NCBI GenBank assembly: GCA_052034865.1
Contig: JBPOIC010000028.1
Coordinates: forward strand, 1-35,420
From: JBPOIC01 sp052034865
GTDB taxonomy: Bacteria; UBA10199; JADFYH01
Direction: 5' to 3'
DNA: 35,420 nt
Shown: positions 1-7,995 of the stretch, in pieces
How the letters are laid out: every line of letters begins with the position of its first letter
Numbering within the stretch: the first letter of the stretch is position 1
Made by a program: the position numbers and the translations under genes
The notes under the pieces: model-generated
What the model was told of the DNA's origin: nothing
The model's input: only the letters and a program-made list of their open reading frames with translations
The model's database searches: none

Positions 1-2
1 GG

Positions 3-134
3 GACAGCTTTATCTCTTATCTGAAAGAAGATCATAAGCAGGTGTATGAGCATGTGAAAGAAAGCTCAGAACACACAATGCAATCACTCACCCCCGTCCA
101 CGAGCTAAAACTCAAAGCACAAAGCTCTGCTTGA
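3..134 (+). CDS. 3' end of an unidentified reading frame
   Basis: An open frame enters from the left edge and stops at 132-134. The 43 visible residues are hydrophilic and rich in Lys, Glu and His, and no domain can be recognised. It ends about 100 bases before the convergent hisD stop codon, so it could be the tail of a plus-strand gene. The frame is short and composition alone does not prove that it is coding. It may equally be chance open sequence. Confidence 0.25.
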   Translation, partial: DSFISYLKEDHKQVYEHVKESSEHTMQSLTPVHELKLKAQSSA

Positions 135-235
135 AAAACTGTCTGATCTTGTCGCTCCCCCTCGGGTTTATCAAAATCCTTAAGTTCTAACCTGATTTGT
201 TCGCGACGCTCCGGATGAGGACGAACGAAGGGTTA

Positions 236-1525
236 TCAGATTCTATTCAAGCGAAGCTCCATGGCGAGCGCATGGGCTTGCAAACCTTCCTGATTGGCCA
301 GGTGGACGACGGTGGGACCGAGTGCTCGAAGAGATCGGGCTGAAGATTCGACAATGCTTGAAAACTTCAGGAAATCGAGGGTTGAGAGAGGAGAAGAAAA
401 GCGTGCGGTTCCGTTCGTGGGTAGAACGTGATTGGGACCAGCGAGGTAGTCTCCAAAAGATTCTGTGGTGTAAGAACCTAAAAAGATGGCCCCGGCATGA
501 CGAATTTTCTGAAGAAGTTTTCTGGGTTTTAAAACAGAAAGCTCTAAGTGTTCGGGAGCTATAACGTTGGAAATCTCAGCGGCTTCTTCTGCATTTTGAG
601 CGAGAATGAGGGCCCCATGATTTTTTAGGGATTTTCGAGCAATGGCTGAGCGAGGGAGAATTTTTAAAATTTCTTCGATCGCCTTCTGAACCTTGGGAAT
701 GAACTCGGGATCCCATGTGATGAGAATGGCACTCGCCTGTTCATCATGCTCGGCTTGGCTTAGAAGATCGGCTGCAACCCACGATGGGTTCGTTTTTCCG
801 TCGCACAAAACCAACACCTCTGAAGGTCCCGCAATCATATCGATATCGACCTGACCAAACACCTGACGTTTTGCCGTTGCGACATAAATATTTCCAGGGC
901 CAACGATTTTATCCACTTTGGGAATGCTTTGTGTTCCATAAGCCAAAGCCCCCACGGCCTGAGCCCCGCCAATCTTGAAAATACGATCCACTCCAGCCAG
1001 ATCAGCCGCAACCAAAACATGGGGCGTGCTCAATCCTTTTGGAAAGGGAGAAACCATGATGATCTCTCTTACGCCCGCTACGCGTGCGGGTATGGCGTTC
1101 ATCAAAACAGAAGATGGATATGCGGCCTTGCCTCCGGGAACGTAAATGCCGACGCGATCCATGGGAGTGACTTTTTGACCAAGTCGAACTCCCTGTTTGC
1201 GAATCTCCCAGGATTTAAGAGTAATTCTTTGATGAAATTGACGGATGCGTTGGGCTGCGAGTTTTAAGGCCTTCAGATCTTTGCTTGAAACACTTTTGTA
1301 AGCGTTTTCGATTTCGACCGCACTGACTTCAATATTTTTAGAGGTGATTTTCCATTGATCAAGCTGACGAGTGAATTGAAGGACTGCCTTGTCTTTTCTT
1401 TTTTCTATCGCTTGAAGAATTTGACGAACGGTTTGCTCTACTCCTTCTCCCAGGGAATTTCGTCGAGAGAGGGTCTGATTTAAATTTTTAGAAAAATTTT
1501 TATCGGTGGTTTGAAGCAGGCGCAT
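236..1525 (-). CDS. hisD: Histidinol dehydrogenase
   Basis: HisD (EC 1.1.1.23) is a cytosolic, zinc-dependent enzyme. It carries out the last two steps of histidine synthesis, oxidising L-histidinol to histidine with two NAD+. The 429-residue length is normal for the family. The hallmark blocks are all visible: GPGNIYVA, the DMIAGPSEVLV stretch, SQAEHDEQA, APEHLEL and the C-terminal GPNHVLPT segment, which includes the zinc and catalytic His/Glu residues. It is the last gene of a minus-strand run after murI, prmC and murA. In several deltaproteobacterial genomes hisG lies between murA and hisD. Here only about 125 bases separate them and no hisG is present. Start MRLLQTT is the natural family start. 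Confidence 0.97.
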   Translation of the reverse strand: MRLLQTTDKNFSKNLNQTLSRRNSLGEGVEQTVRQILQAIEKRKDKAVLQFTRQLDQWKITSKNIEVSAVEIENAYKSVSSKDLKALKLAAQRIRQFHQRITLKSWEIRKQGVRLGQKVTPMDRVGIYVPGGKAAYPSSVLMNAIPARVAGVREIIMVSPFPKGLSTPHVLVAADLAGVDRIFKIGGAQAVGALAYGTQSIPKVDKIVGPGNIYVATAKRQVFGQVDIDMIAGPSEVLVLCDGKTNPSWVAADLLSQAEHDEQASAILITWDPEFIPKVQKAIEEILKILPRSAIARKSLKNHGALILAQNAEEAAEISNVIAPEHLELSVLKPRKLLQKIRHAGAIFLGSYTTESFGDYLAGPNHVLPTNGTARFSSPLSTLDFLKFSSIVESSARSLRALGPTVVHLANQEGLQAHALAMELRLNRI

Positions 1526-1528
1526 AAT

Positions 1529-1714
1529 TTACTCGATTTTATCCAAAAGTTCCTGAATCTGCCTGGGAAAAGGAGGCTGATTCTGAAAATTCTTGGGTAA
1601 TTTTTTTAGCAGACGATAAGTGCCAAATTTTATTTCAGGACACGTAACGCTTAGTATTTTATTTTCACGCGTTTTACCTTGGCTCCGAGTTTCCTGAATT
1701 TTTTTTCGATGTGC
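1529..1714 (-). other. Open frame without a start codon in the murA-hisD gap
   Basis: On the minus strand, one frame stays open from inside the 3' end of murA through the whole gap. It stops two bases before the hisD ATG. The gap part encodes about 40 residues ending in a Gln/Leu/Asp-rich, probably helical stretch. It has no ATG, GTG or TTG start. It may be the remnant of a gene lost between murA and hisD, or chance. The predicted residues do not resemble the C-terminus of HisG. Confidence 0.2.
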
Positions 1715-2910
1715 TCATAGCCTCGATCGATGTGATAGACACGCGAAATTTCGGTGATGCCTTCGGCCGCAAGGCCCGCAAGGACAAGGCACGCAGAGGC
1801 GCGTAGGTCGGTCGCCATGATGGGAGCTCCTGAGAGAGAAGAGACGCCCTGGACGATCGCGCGATTTCCTTCTGTTTTAATATCCGCACCCATTCGAATG
1901 AGCTCGCCTACGTGCATGAAGCGATTTTCAAAAATCGTTTCAGTGATTGTAGATGTATTTTCGGCCAGGGTCATCAAGGCCATAAACTGGGCCTGAAAAT
2001 CCGTCGCAAAGCCGGGAAAAGGAGCGGTTTCAATTTCCACACTTTTGATTTTTTTAGGACCAATGACTCGTAATGTCTGTGCGGTTTCCTCAATCTGCGT
2101 GCCTGTTTCTCTTAATTTCTCGGTGAGGGCTTCGATCCAGACCGGGGAGATCCCTTCGATACGCACATCGCCCTGAGTCATGGCAGCGGCGATCATGAAA
2201 GTTCCTGCCTCGATGCGATCGCCCATCACGCTGTGTCGCGCGCCCTTCAGCTCATTCACTCCTTCAATGATAATCTGAGAAGTTCCAGCTCCCGAAATTT
2301 TAGCGCCCATGGCATTGAGATAGATGGCCAGATCAGTGACCTCCGGCTCTTGCGCGGCATTATTCAGAATGGTGACTCCTTCGGCCAGAGTCGCTGCCAT
2401 CATGATGTTTTCGGTTCCGGTCACGGTGACCATGTCGAACTCAATCGTGGCGCCTTTTAATTTTTCGCACGTCGCCTCGACGTAACCATGTTCAATCACA
2501 ATTTTTGCGCCCATGGCCTCCAGGGCTTTTAAGTGCTGATCGATCGGACGAGCGCCGATCGCACATCCACCCGGAAGCGAAACCTTGGCTTTTCCGAGTC
2601 TTGCCAAAAGAGGGCCCAACACCACAACCGAGGCACGCATGGTTTTCACTAGCTCATACGGAGCCACATGACTTTTTAAATGCGAGTTTTGGATTTTAAG
2701 ACGATGTCCCCAGCGACTGACTTTCAGGCCGAGATCTTTCAAAAGATGAGACATCGTTTCGATATCCCGAAGCTCAGGGACGTTGGAGATTTCACTTTGT
2801 CCGGAAGAAAGAAGGGTAGCGGCGAGAATCGGAAGGGCTGCATTTTTTGAACCGGAAATTTTCACGCGGCCTTTAAGTTTTTTACCACCCTGAATAACGA
2901 TTTTATCCAT
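1651..2910 (-). CDS. murA: UDP-N-acetylglucosamine 1-carboxyvinyltransferase
   Basis: MurA (EC 2.5.1.7) transfers enolpyruvate from PEP to UDP-GlcNAc, the first committed cytosolic step of peptidoglycan synthesis. The 419-residue length is typical. Lys22-Asn23 of the SGSKNAALP block are present. The catalytic loop PGGCAIGARP carries Cys116, equivalent to the fosfomycin-target Cys115 of E. coli. A Cys rather than Asp at this site predicts sensitivity to fosfomycin at the enzyme level. The C-terminal DLRAsA block is also present. It lies 54 bases after prmC in the same run, next to murI, so two peptidoglycan-precursor enzymes are grouped here. Confidence 0.98.
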   Translation of the reverse strand: MDKIVIQGGKKLKGRVKISGSKNAALPILAATLLSSGQSEISNVPELRDIETMSHLLKDLGLKVSRWGHRLKIQNSHLKSHVAPYELVKTMRASVVVLGPLLARLGKAKVSLPGGCAIGARPIDQHLKALEAMGAKIVIEHGYVEATCEKLKGATIEFDMVTVTGTENIMMAATLAEGVTILNNAAQEPEVTDLAIYLNAMGAKISGAGTSQIIIEGVNELKGARHSVMGDRIEAGTFMIAAAMTQGDVRIEGISPVWIEALTEKLRETGTQIEETAQTLRVIGPKKIKSVEIETAPFPGFATDFQAQFMALMTLAENTSTITETIFENRFMHVGELIRMGADIKTEGNRAIVQGVSSLSGAPIMATDLRASACLVLAGLAAEGITEISRVYHIDRGYEHIEKKFRKLGAKVKRVKIKY

Positions 2911-2964
2911 AAGGAAAAAGGGGATAGTATTGCTGAGTGTGAAAAGGCAAGTCTTCTTGCTTGA

Positions 2965-3849
2965 TCAGTTTTTGAGTTTGGAAATTTTTAAAACTCGATC
3001 CAGCCCTGCTCCATCTTTTAAAATTTCTGTATGTAAAAATCCTTTCTTTTGACTTAGCTCAAGCAATTCTTTCCCTTGATCGGATCCTATTTCAAACAAG
3101 GCGAGGCCTGTCTTTTTCAGATAAGCATCCGCAAAATTCAGAAGGACAGGATAGAATTCAACTCCGGTTTTTCCTCCCGCCAAGGCTGAGAGTGGCTCGT
3201 GTTGGAGCTCAGGGGCCAGGTGTTGAACCTGATCGGTAGCGATATAGGGTGGGTTGGAAAGAATAAGATCAAATTGGCTGGGAAAATCATCTGGAATTTT
3301 TCGATCTTTTTCCCATCGCATCAAATCGAAAATAGAAAAATGCACGCTCGATTCGAGATTAAGATTTCTGGTATTCACTTGAGCGATTTTTAGGGCCGGC
3401 AAAGAAACATCCACACCCCAAACTTCAGCTTCAGGCAAGTGATGGGTGATGCTTAAGGCGATGCATCCACTCCCTGTCCCAATATCCAAAACTTTCAGGG
3501 GGCGCGATTCTGTCTGTAAAAAATGCAGGCCTTGCTCTACCAGCATTTCCGTCTCGGGCCTGGGGATTAAAACATCGGGTGTGACGTGAAAATCCAGTGA
3601 GTAAAATTCCCTGGTTTCCAACAGATAGGCGAGGGGTTCTCGTTGAATTCTGCGATCAGCCAGAGTGTTGATGAGGATTTGTTCGTAGGGTGTGAGCAGT
3701 CGTTGAGATTGAGTAATCAGTCCAATGCGCGAAATTTTGAGAGCATGAGCAAGCAACACTTCTGCATCAAGCCTGGCAGTGTCGATCCCACAGCTTGCAA
3801 AAGAAGCGGTCAGCTTCTGCAGGGTTTCTCTGATTGAAATGGATTTCAC
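2965..3849 (-). CDS. prmC: Release factor glutamine N5-methyltransferase
   Basis: PrmC (HemK family) uses S-adenosylmethionine to methylate the Gln of the GGQ motif in release factors RF1 and RF2, which raises termination efficiency. The 294-residue protein has the small N-terminal helical domain of the family. The SAM-binding motif LDIGTGSG spans residues 121-128, and the substrate-Gln motif NPPY spans 199-202. Its ATG overlaps the murI stop by four bases (ATGA), which suggests translational coupling. In many bacteria prmC follows prfA. No prfA is in this window, and murI takes the upstream place. Confidence 0.95.
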   Translation of the reverse strand: MKSISIRETLQKLTASFASCGIDTARLDAEVLLAHALKISRIGLITQSQRLLTPYEQILINTLADRRIQREPLAYLLETREFYSLDFHVTPDVLIPRPETEMLVEQGLHFLQTESRPLKVLDIGTGSGCIALSITHHLPEAEVWGVDVSLPALKIAQVNTRNLNLESSVHFSIFDLMRWEKDRKIPDDFPSQFDLILSNPPYIATDQVQHLAPELQHEPLSALAGGKTGVEFYPVLLNFADAYLKKTGLALFEIGSDQGKELLELSQKKGFLHTEILKDGAGLDRVLKISKLKN

Positions 3850-4652
3850 ACACTCACCAGCAAAACGCCATCCAAAGGGCGTTTGAGAAAACTTCTTCCA
3901 ACCTGTTTGAAGCGATCTGGAAAATCGGTCACAAAAAATGTTTCGGTTCTTGGCTCCAATGAGGTTTTTTGGAGCTGAGAAGTTTCCAGAACGGTTTTGG
4001 CCACCCGTGCCGTTTCTTCGGCGCTATCGACCAGTGTGACTGAATCTCCCAGCACGTGGGCAATCATGTCTTTGAGGAGTGGATAGTGTGTACATCCTAA
4101 AATCAAAGTATCGATGGGAGTTTTTAGAAAGGATGAAAGATATTTGCGGATAATCGATTCGGTGATGCTTCCGTCAATCCAGCCTTCTTCAACCAGTGGA
4201 ACAAATAGTGGACAGGCAATTCCCCAAACACGAATGGAAGGGTCGATGGCGTGAATCGCCTTTGAATAAGAAGCGCTCGAGATGGTGCCTTCGGTTCCAA
4301 TCACTCCGACTTCTTTCGTACGTGTGGCCGCAACCGCAGCCCTCGCGCCTGGCTCCAGCACACCCAGGATTGGAATTGAAAAGTTTTTCTGAAGATATTG
4401 CAGACTCCAGGCCGAGGCCGTGTTGCAAGCAACCACGACCATCTTAACTCCGCTTTGAATTAAAAAATTCACGTTTTCTTCAGAGTAACGTGTGATCGTT
4501 TCACGACTTTTATTGCCATAAGGCACGCGTGCTGTATCGCCCAGGTAGATCAGGTTTTCTTTGGGAAGGGCTTCCTCGATGGCTTTGAGAACGGTAAGAC
4601 CTCCAATGCCGGAGTCGAAAAGCCCGATGGCTTTGTTATTCAATGCATCCAT
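3846..4652 (-). CDS. murI: Glutamate racemase
   Basis: MurI (EC 5.1.1.3) interconverts L- and D-glutamate in the cytosol and supplies D-Glu for the peptidoglycan stem peptide. The 268-residue length is normal. The N-terminal FDSGIGGLTVL motif is present, with Asp13 and Ser14. Both catalytic cysteines are present, Cys76 in VVACNTAS and Cys187 in LGCTHYPLL. It is the first gene of the murI-prmC-murA-hisD run and overlaps prmC by four bases. No good Shine-Dalgarno sequence precedes the ATG, and the upstream bases are mostly pyrimidines. Confidence 0.97.
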   Translation of the reverse strand: MDALNNKAIGLFDSGIGGLTVLKAIEEALPKENLIYLGDTARVPYGNKSRETITRYSEENVNFLIQSGVKMVVVACNTASAWSLQYLQKNFSIPILGVLEPGARAAVAATRTKEVGVIGTEGTISSASYSKAIHAIDPSIRVWGIACPLFVPLVEEGWIDGSITESIIRKYLSSFLKTPIDTLILGCTHYPLLKDMIAHVLGDSVTLVDSAEETARVAKTVLETSQLQKTSLEPRTETFFVTDFPDRFKQVGRSFLKRPLDGVLLVSV

Positions 4653-4690
4653 GAAAAAAAGAAGGGAGAAAAAAAGAAGTGAGGTGTTTG

Positions 4691-4718
4691 AATCAAAGTT
4701 GTCTTTATGACTTTGATT
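4691..4718 (-). other. 9-bp hairpin across the end of the phasin-like gene
   Basis: AATCAAAGT (4691-4699) and ACTTTGATT (4710-4718) are perfect inverted repeats around a 10-base loop. They straddle the stop codon of the minus-strand gene ending at 4705. The stem is AT-rich and no U-run follows on the minus strand. It is a weak terminator candidate or a 3' end-stabilising hairpin at best. Confidence 0.3.
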
Positions 4719-5073
4719 TCTTTCGAGCTGGAGACTTGGCTTCTTTGGTTGCGGCTTTCTGGTTCAGTTTTCTGCTTAAATTTTTTCTGTGGAGATTTTG
4801 GAGCTCAGTTTCTAATTGATGAATCTTTTTTTCCATTCCACGAACTTCATCCTGAGTGGCGATATCGAATTTCTTCAGGAGGAGGGACATGACCTGATTC
4901 AGATTTTTTTCGATCTTCGATTTTTTCTTTAGCAGGTTCACAACACCATTGATGAACTTTTCATTCTTGAGCAAACGGTCGGTCCAGGAGGATTGAATGA
5001 TTTCATCCATGAGTTGATTTTTGATTTTTTCCCCTTTTTGAAGGGCCTCTTCGAAAAAATTTTGCAAGGGCAT
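4705..5073 (-). CDS. Phasin-like coiled-coil protein with basic tail
   Basis: This 122-residue protein is almost entirely helical and charged. It has a helical region (residues 1-70), a heptad-like coiled coil near 75-100, and a Lys/Ala/Ser-rich tail. This architecture matches phasin-family or PhaF/PhaI-like proteins, which coat polyhydroxyalkanoate granules, and the basic tail of PhaF binds DNA. No PHA synthase is in the window, so the granule role is inference and a generic DNA-associated coiled-coil protein is possible. The start is supported by a strong GAGGAG ribosome-binding site just upstream of the ATG. It lies 52 bases upstream of murI on the same strand. Confidence 0.68.
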   Translation of the reverse strand: MPLQNFFEEALQKGEKIKNQLMDEIIQSSWTDRLLKNEKFINGVVNLLKKKSKIEKNLNQVMSLLLKKFDIATQDEVRGMEKKIHQLETELQNLHRKNLSRKLNQKAATKEAKSPARKKSKS

Positions 5074-5250
5074 AGGGTCTCCTCTTCGGATTGAATGGAA
5101 GAACTCTGCCTAGCCAAATTCCAACAGAGTGTCAACCAAGCGATATTTTTGGGGTTTTTTAAATAAGAGCTTGTGAATGTTTCTTAAGGAGACCACGTTT
5201 TTTTAAAAGTTTAATGGTTTTTTTAAAAAAACGATGGGAGTTTTTTTCTC

Positions 5251-6102
5251 TTATTGTGCTGTGTTATTACGATTTTTAAAAGATTGAAGAGATTCCAGAA
5301 TGTCGATTGGAACTGCCAAAACGACAGTGTTTGAAGCAGTAGGCCCCAAGCCATCGACGGTTTGAAGGGTTCTTAACTGCATCGCCCCAGGACTAGTGGC
5401 CATCGTACTTGCAGCTGCAGCGAGATTGAAAGCGGCCTCTTTATCTCCTTCGGCCTTGGTGATGGTTGCGCGTTTTTCCCTTTCGGCCGAGGCCTGGCGA
5501 CTCATCATTTTCTTGAGCTCTTCGGGCATGTCGATATCCTGAATCTTGATGTTGCTCACTTCCAATCCCCAGGTGGCGGTTACTTTCTCGACCGCCTGTT
5601 CAATCTCTTTTCCAATTTTTTCACGCTCGGCCAAAAGCTGATCTAGGGTCATTCCGCCGATGACGTCTCTTAAAGTCGCTTGGGCGTATTGGCTCATCGC
5701 AAAGGCAAAATTCTGAACGGTGATGATCGCTTCTTCGGGTTTGGCCACGCGGAAATACACGACACCATTGATGGAGACAGGGACGTTATCTTTGGTGATG
5801 ACCTGCTGTTTGGGGATATCAAGGGTTAAGATGCGGGTATCGACGAAAATGGCGCGATCGACGACGGGAATGACTAAAAAAACGCCGGGGCCTTTAATCC
5901 CTGAAAAACGACCGAGTCTTAGGATCACGATTTTTTCCCATTGATCGGCAATCTTGATGGCAATGGAAACCAGGAGAGCAAAGAAGAAGGCCCCGATGAC
6001 AGCGAAACTTCCGAGAAGGGGTTCGTATTGATAAACCGTTAAGGCGAAGGCTTCGCCGATGACGAGTAAGATAATGAAAAAGAGGAAATTGACGGCTTTC
6101 AT
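5251..6102 (-). CDS. Slipin (stomatin/SPFH membrane protein)
   Basis: This membrane-anchored band-7/SPFH protein probably oligomerises in membrane microdomains. Two hydrophobic segments (about residues 4-21 and 31-50) precede the SPFH domain, which starts near DQWEKIVILRLGRF and contains GPGVFLVIPVVD. A charged coiled coil with SAEREKRATITKAEGDKEAA follows, as in p-slipins. A longer frame opens at 6183. The start at 6102 is chosen because AGGAGA lies five bases before its ATG and the first hydrophobic segment then begins properly. The resulting length is 283 residues. The NfeD-type partner usual for p-slipins is not adjacent. Confidence 0.87.
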   Translation of the reverse strand: MKAVNFLFFIILLVIGEAFALTVYQYEPLLGSFAVIGAFFFALLVSIAIKIADQWEKIVILRLGRFSGIKGPGVFLVIPVVDRAIFVDTRILTLDIPKQQVITKDNVPVSINGVVYFRVAKPEEAIITVQNFAFAMSQYAQATLRDVIGGMTLDQLLAEREKIGKEIEQAVEKVTATWGLEVSNIKIQDIDMPEELKKMMSRQASAEREKRATITKAEGDKEAAFNLAAAASTMATSPGAMQLRTLQTVDGLGPTASNTVVLAVPIDILESLQSFKNRNNTAQ

Positions 6103-6250
6103 GGGTTTCTCCTTATATAAGGCGTTTATCTTTGACGGATCGACGAAGGCAAAAGTTAACCAGATCCCAAACGATTTCTCCATAGAAATTACGCGCGCTC
6201 AACGGAAAGTTTCAAACTCGTATCTTTTAAAAGCACCAAAAATCCCTTCG

Positions 6251-6279
6251 TTGACACCGAGATAGGGGACGTTTACTAA
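6251..6279 (+). promoter_or_regulatory. Candidate sigma-70 promoter for the ThyX-like gene
   Basis: A perfect -35 hexamer TTGACA (6251-6256) is followed after 17 bases by TACTAA (6274-6279). Transcription would begin around 6286, only a few bases before the ATG at 6289. No Shine-Dalgarno sequence is visible there, so the message may be leaderless. The -10 match is only partial. Confidence 0.42.
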
Positions 6280-6288
6280 CCAAGATCT

Positions 6289-7869
6289 ATGAGCTCCCCC
6301 CTTTTATCTCATGAACCCATCGTTCGCTTGGAGGCCGTGATCCAAAACCCTTACGATCTGGCCGTTGCGACGGCGCGCACCTGTTATTCTTCCAAAGGAA
6401 TCATTCGCATTCCCGATGTGAGCCGCGATGAAAAAGCCCGGGCTCTGCGTGATAAAATTGCCCAATCCACCCGCGATGCCGGTCATTTAACCACCCGCCA
6501 ACATGCCCATTTTGTTTTCTCCCTCGATAAAGTTTCTCGCCACGTCGTCTGGAGTTTTTTGCACAGCCATCCTTTCTACAATTCGGAGCAGGTCAGTCAG
6601 CGCTATGTCAAGGTTCAGGCTGGAAACTGGACCATTCCCTATTTAAACGACACCCAGCTTCTGATTTATCAGGATGCCTTAAAACATCAGATGGAGGCCT
6701 ACGAAAATCTCACGCAGCTTCTGCTTCCCATCGTCGCCGAGCGTTATTTCGAGATCTTTCCCATCCGTAAAAAATGGACAGACAAATACCAGCCTGTTCT
6801 TCTTAAAAAGGCCTATGAGATTGCGCGGTATGTTCTTCCCATCGCGACACATACTTATCTTTATCATACGATCAGCGCTGTCACTCTTCTGCGGTATGCG
6901 CGACTCATGCATTATTGGGATGCGCCCGAGGAGCAGCGTCTGATCATTCAGCGCATGATCGAAGAGGTGCTTAAGGTCGATCCCGAATTCGGTAAGGAAA
7001 TCGATGATCCTTATCCTCTCGAAAAAACACCCGAGTGGAATTATCTGGATGCCCGCATTCATGGAGGACGGATTGCCGAGCAGCTTTATGGTGAGGAGTT
7101 CATACGCGAGTTCGATAGTTCTTTTCAGCACCGCTATTCCGATTTGATCGATTACAAGGTTCACGCGGAGACGACCGTCGCTCAGGCGGTTCGCGAGGTG
7201 TTTGGGTGTCCGCGTTCGGAGATGAGTGATGTCGAGGCCCTGGATCGGCTCATGAATCCGGCACGTAATCCGTATCTATCCGATACCCTCAATGTGAACA
7301 CGCTTTCCAAACTTTCGCGCTGTATGGTGCACGCGCATTACACTTTCCGCAAAAAAATCTCCCACACGGCCGATAGTCAGGATCAGCGTCATCGCATGAC
7401 GCCAGGTTCACGGCCCATTCTGGCGACACACTATACAGGGCGGCCTGATTACATCCTTCCTAAACTCATTCTGCAAAACGACAGGCTAGAAGAAACCTAT
7501 CGCGAGTCCATGAAGCGGATTTTCTCATCCATCAATCGTCTCCTGGAGTCCGGGGCCCCGATCGAAAAAGCCTTGTATCTACTTCCCAATGCCTTTCCGA
7601 TTCGCTTCGAAGAATCGGGCGATCTTTTAAACCTTCATCATAAGTGGCACACGCGGGCCTGCTACACCGCCCAGGAAGAAATTTTTCATGCGACGATCGA
7701 AGAAATCGAGCAGGTTAAAAAAATTCATCCCCACCTGGGCTCTCACATTTTGGCGCCGTGTTTTATTCGTAAGTCTGCGGGTGTGAAGCCGATTTGTCCC
7801 GAGGGCGAGCGATTTTGTGGGGTAAAAGTCTGGCAGAAAAAAATTGAAGAGTATGAAAGAGAAATTTAA
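6289..7869 (+). CDS. Double-length ThyX-like flavin-dependent thymidylate synthase
   Basis: ThyX makes dTMP from dUMP using FAD, NADPH and methylenetetrahydrofolate. This 526-residue protein is about twice the usual length and appears to hold two ThyX-type halves. The first has FYNSEQVSQRYVK (residues 96-108) and ARYVLPIATHTYLYHTI (179-195). The second has SHTADSQDQRHR (358-369) and the related block YLLPNAFPIR...LHHKWHTRACYTAQEE. The classical RHRx7S signature is degenerate in both halves: Ser-His-Pro replaces RHR in the first, while the downstream S-x-R is kept. In the second half an Asp stands where the motif Ser is expected. Double-length ThyX homologues are known as a variant group. Whether this one makes thymidylate is uncertain. 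No thyA is in the window. Confidence 0.82.
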   Translation: MSSPLLSHEPIVRLEAVIQNPYDLAVATARTCYSSKGIIRIPDVSRDEKARALRDKIAQSTRDAGHLTTRQHAHFVFSLDKVSRHVVWSFLHSHPFYNSEQVSQRYVKVQAGNWTIPYLNDTQLLIYQDALKHQMEAYENLTQLLLPIVAERYFEIFPIRKKWTDKYQPVLLKKAYEIARYVLPIATHTYLYHTISAVTLLRYARLMHYWDAPEEQRLIIQRMIEEVLKVDPEFGKEIDDPYPLEKTPEWNYLDARIHGGRIAEQLYGEEFIREFDSSFQHRYSDLIDYKVHAETTVAQAVREVFGCPRSEMSDVEALDRLMNPARNPYLSDTLNVNTLSKLSRCMVHAHYTFRKKISHTADSQDQRHRMTPGSRPILATHYTGRPDYILPKLILQNDRLEETYRESMKRIFSSINRLLESGAPIEKALYLLPNAFPIRFEESGDLLNLHHKWHTRACYTAQEEIFHATIEEIEQVKKIHPHLGSHILAPCFIRKSAGVKPICPEGERFCGVKVWQKKIEEYEREI

Positions 7870-7906
7870 GGGCAACTTCTATAGGATGGGTTCCGATAAG
7901 CTTTTC

Positions 7907-7959
7907 ACAGGTCAGAGGTATGAGCTGAAGACTTGTTTTCTATAAGTGCTTTGACCTGT
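7907..7959. promoter_or_regulatory. Inverted repeat upstream of the Pro/Ala-rich gene
   Basis: ACAGGTCA (7907-7914) is repeated in perfect inverted form as TGACCTGT (7952-7959), with 37 bases between. The TATAAG at 7941-7946 between the half-sites could serve as a -10 element for the gene at 7996, but no good -35 accompanies it. The arrangement could be paired operator half-sites. A chance 8-mer pair is not excluded. Confidence 0.3.
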
Positions 7960-7995
7960 AAGAGTTCACAATCACAAAATCCAAAAGGGGAATGT

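Noticed and set aside
5217..5232. Perfect palindrome GTTTTTTTAAAAAAAC upstream of the phasin-like gene
   Set aside because: It is only an A/T homopolymer pair with no loop. It may bend DNA, but it is too low in complexity to call an operator or terminator.
6679..7164. Minus-strand 161-codon frame inside the ThyX-like gene
   Set aside because: It is antisense to conserved ThyX blocks, has no ribosome site and does not resemble a known family.
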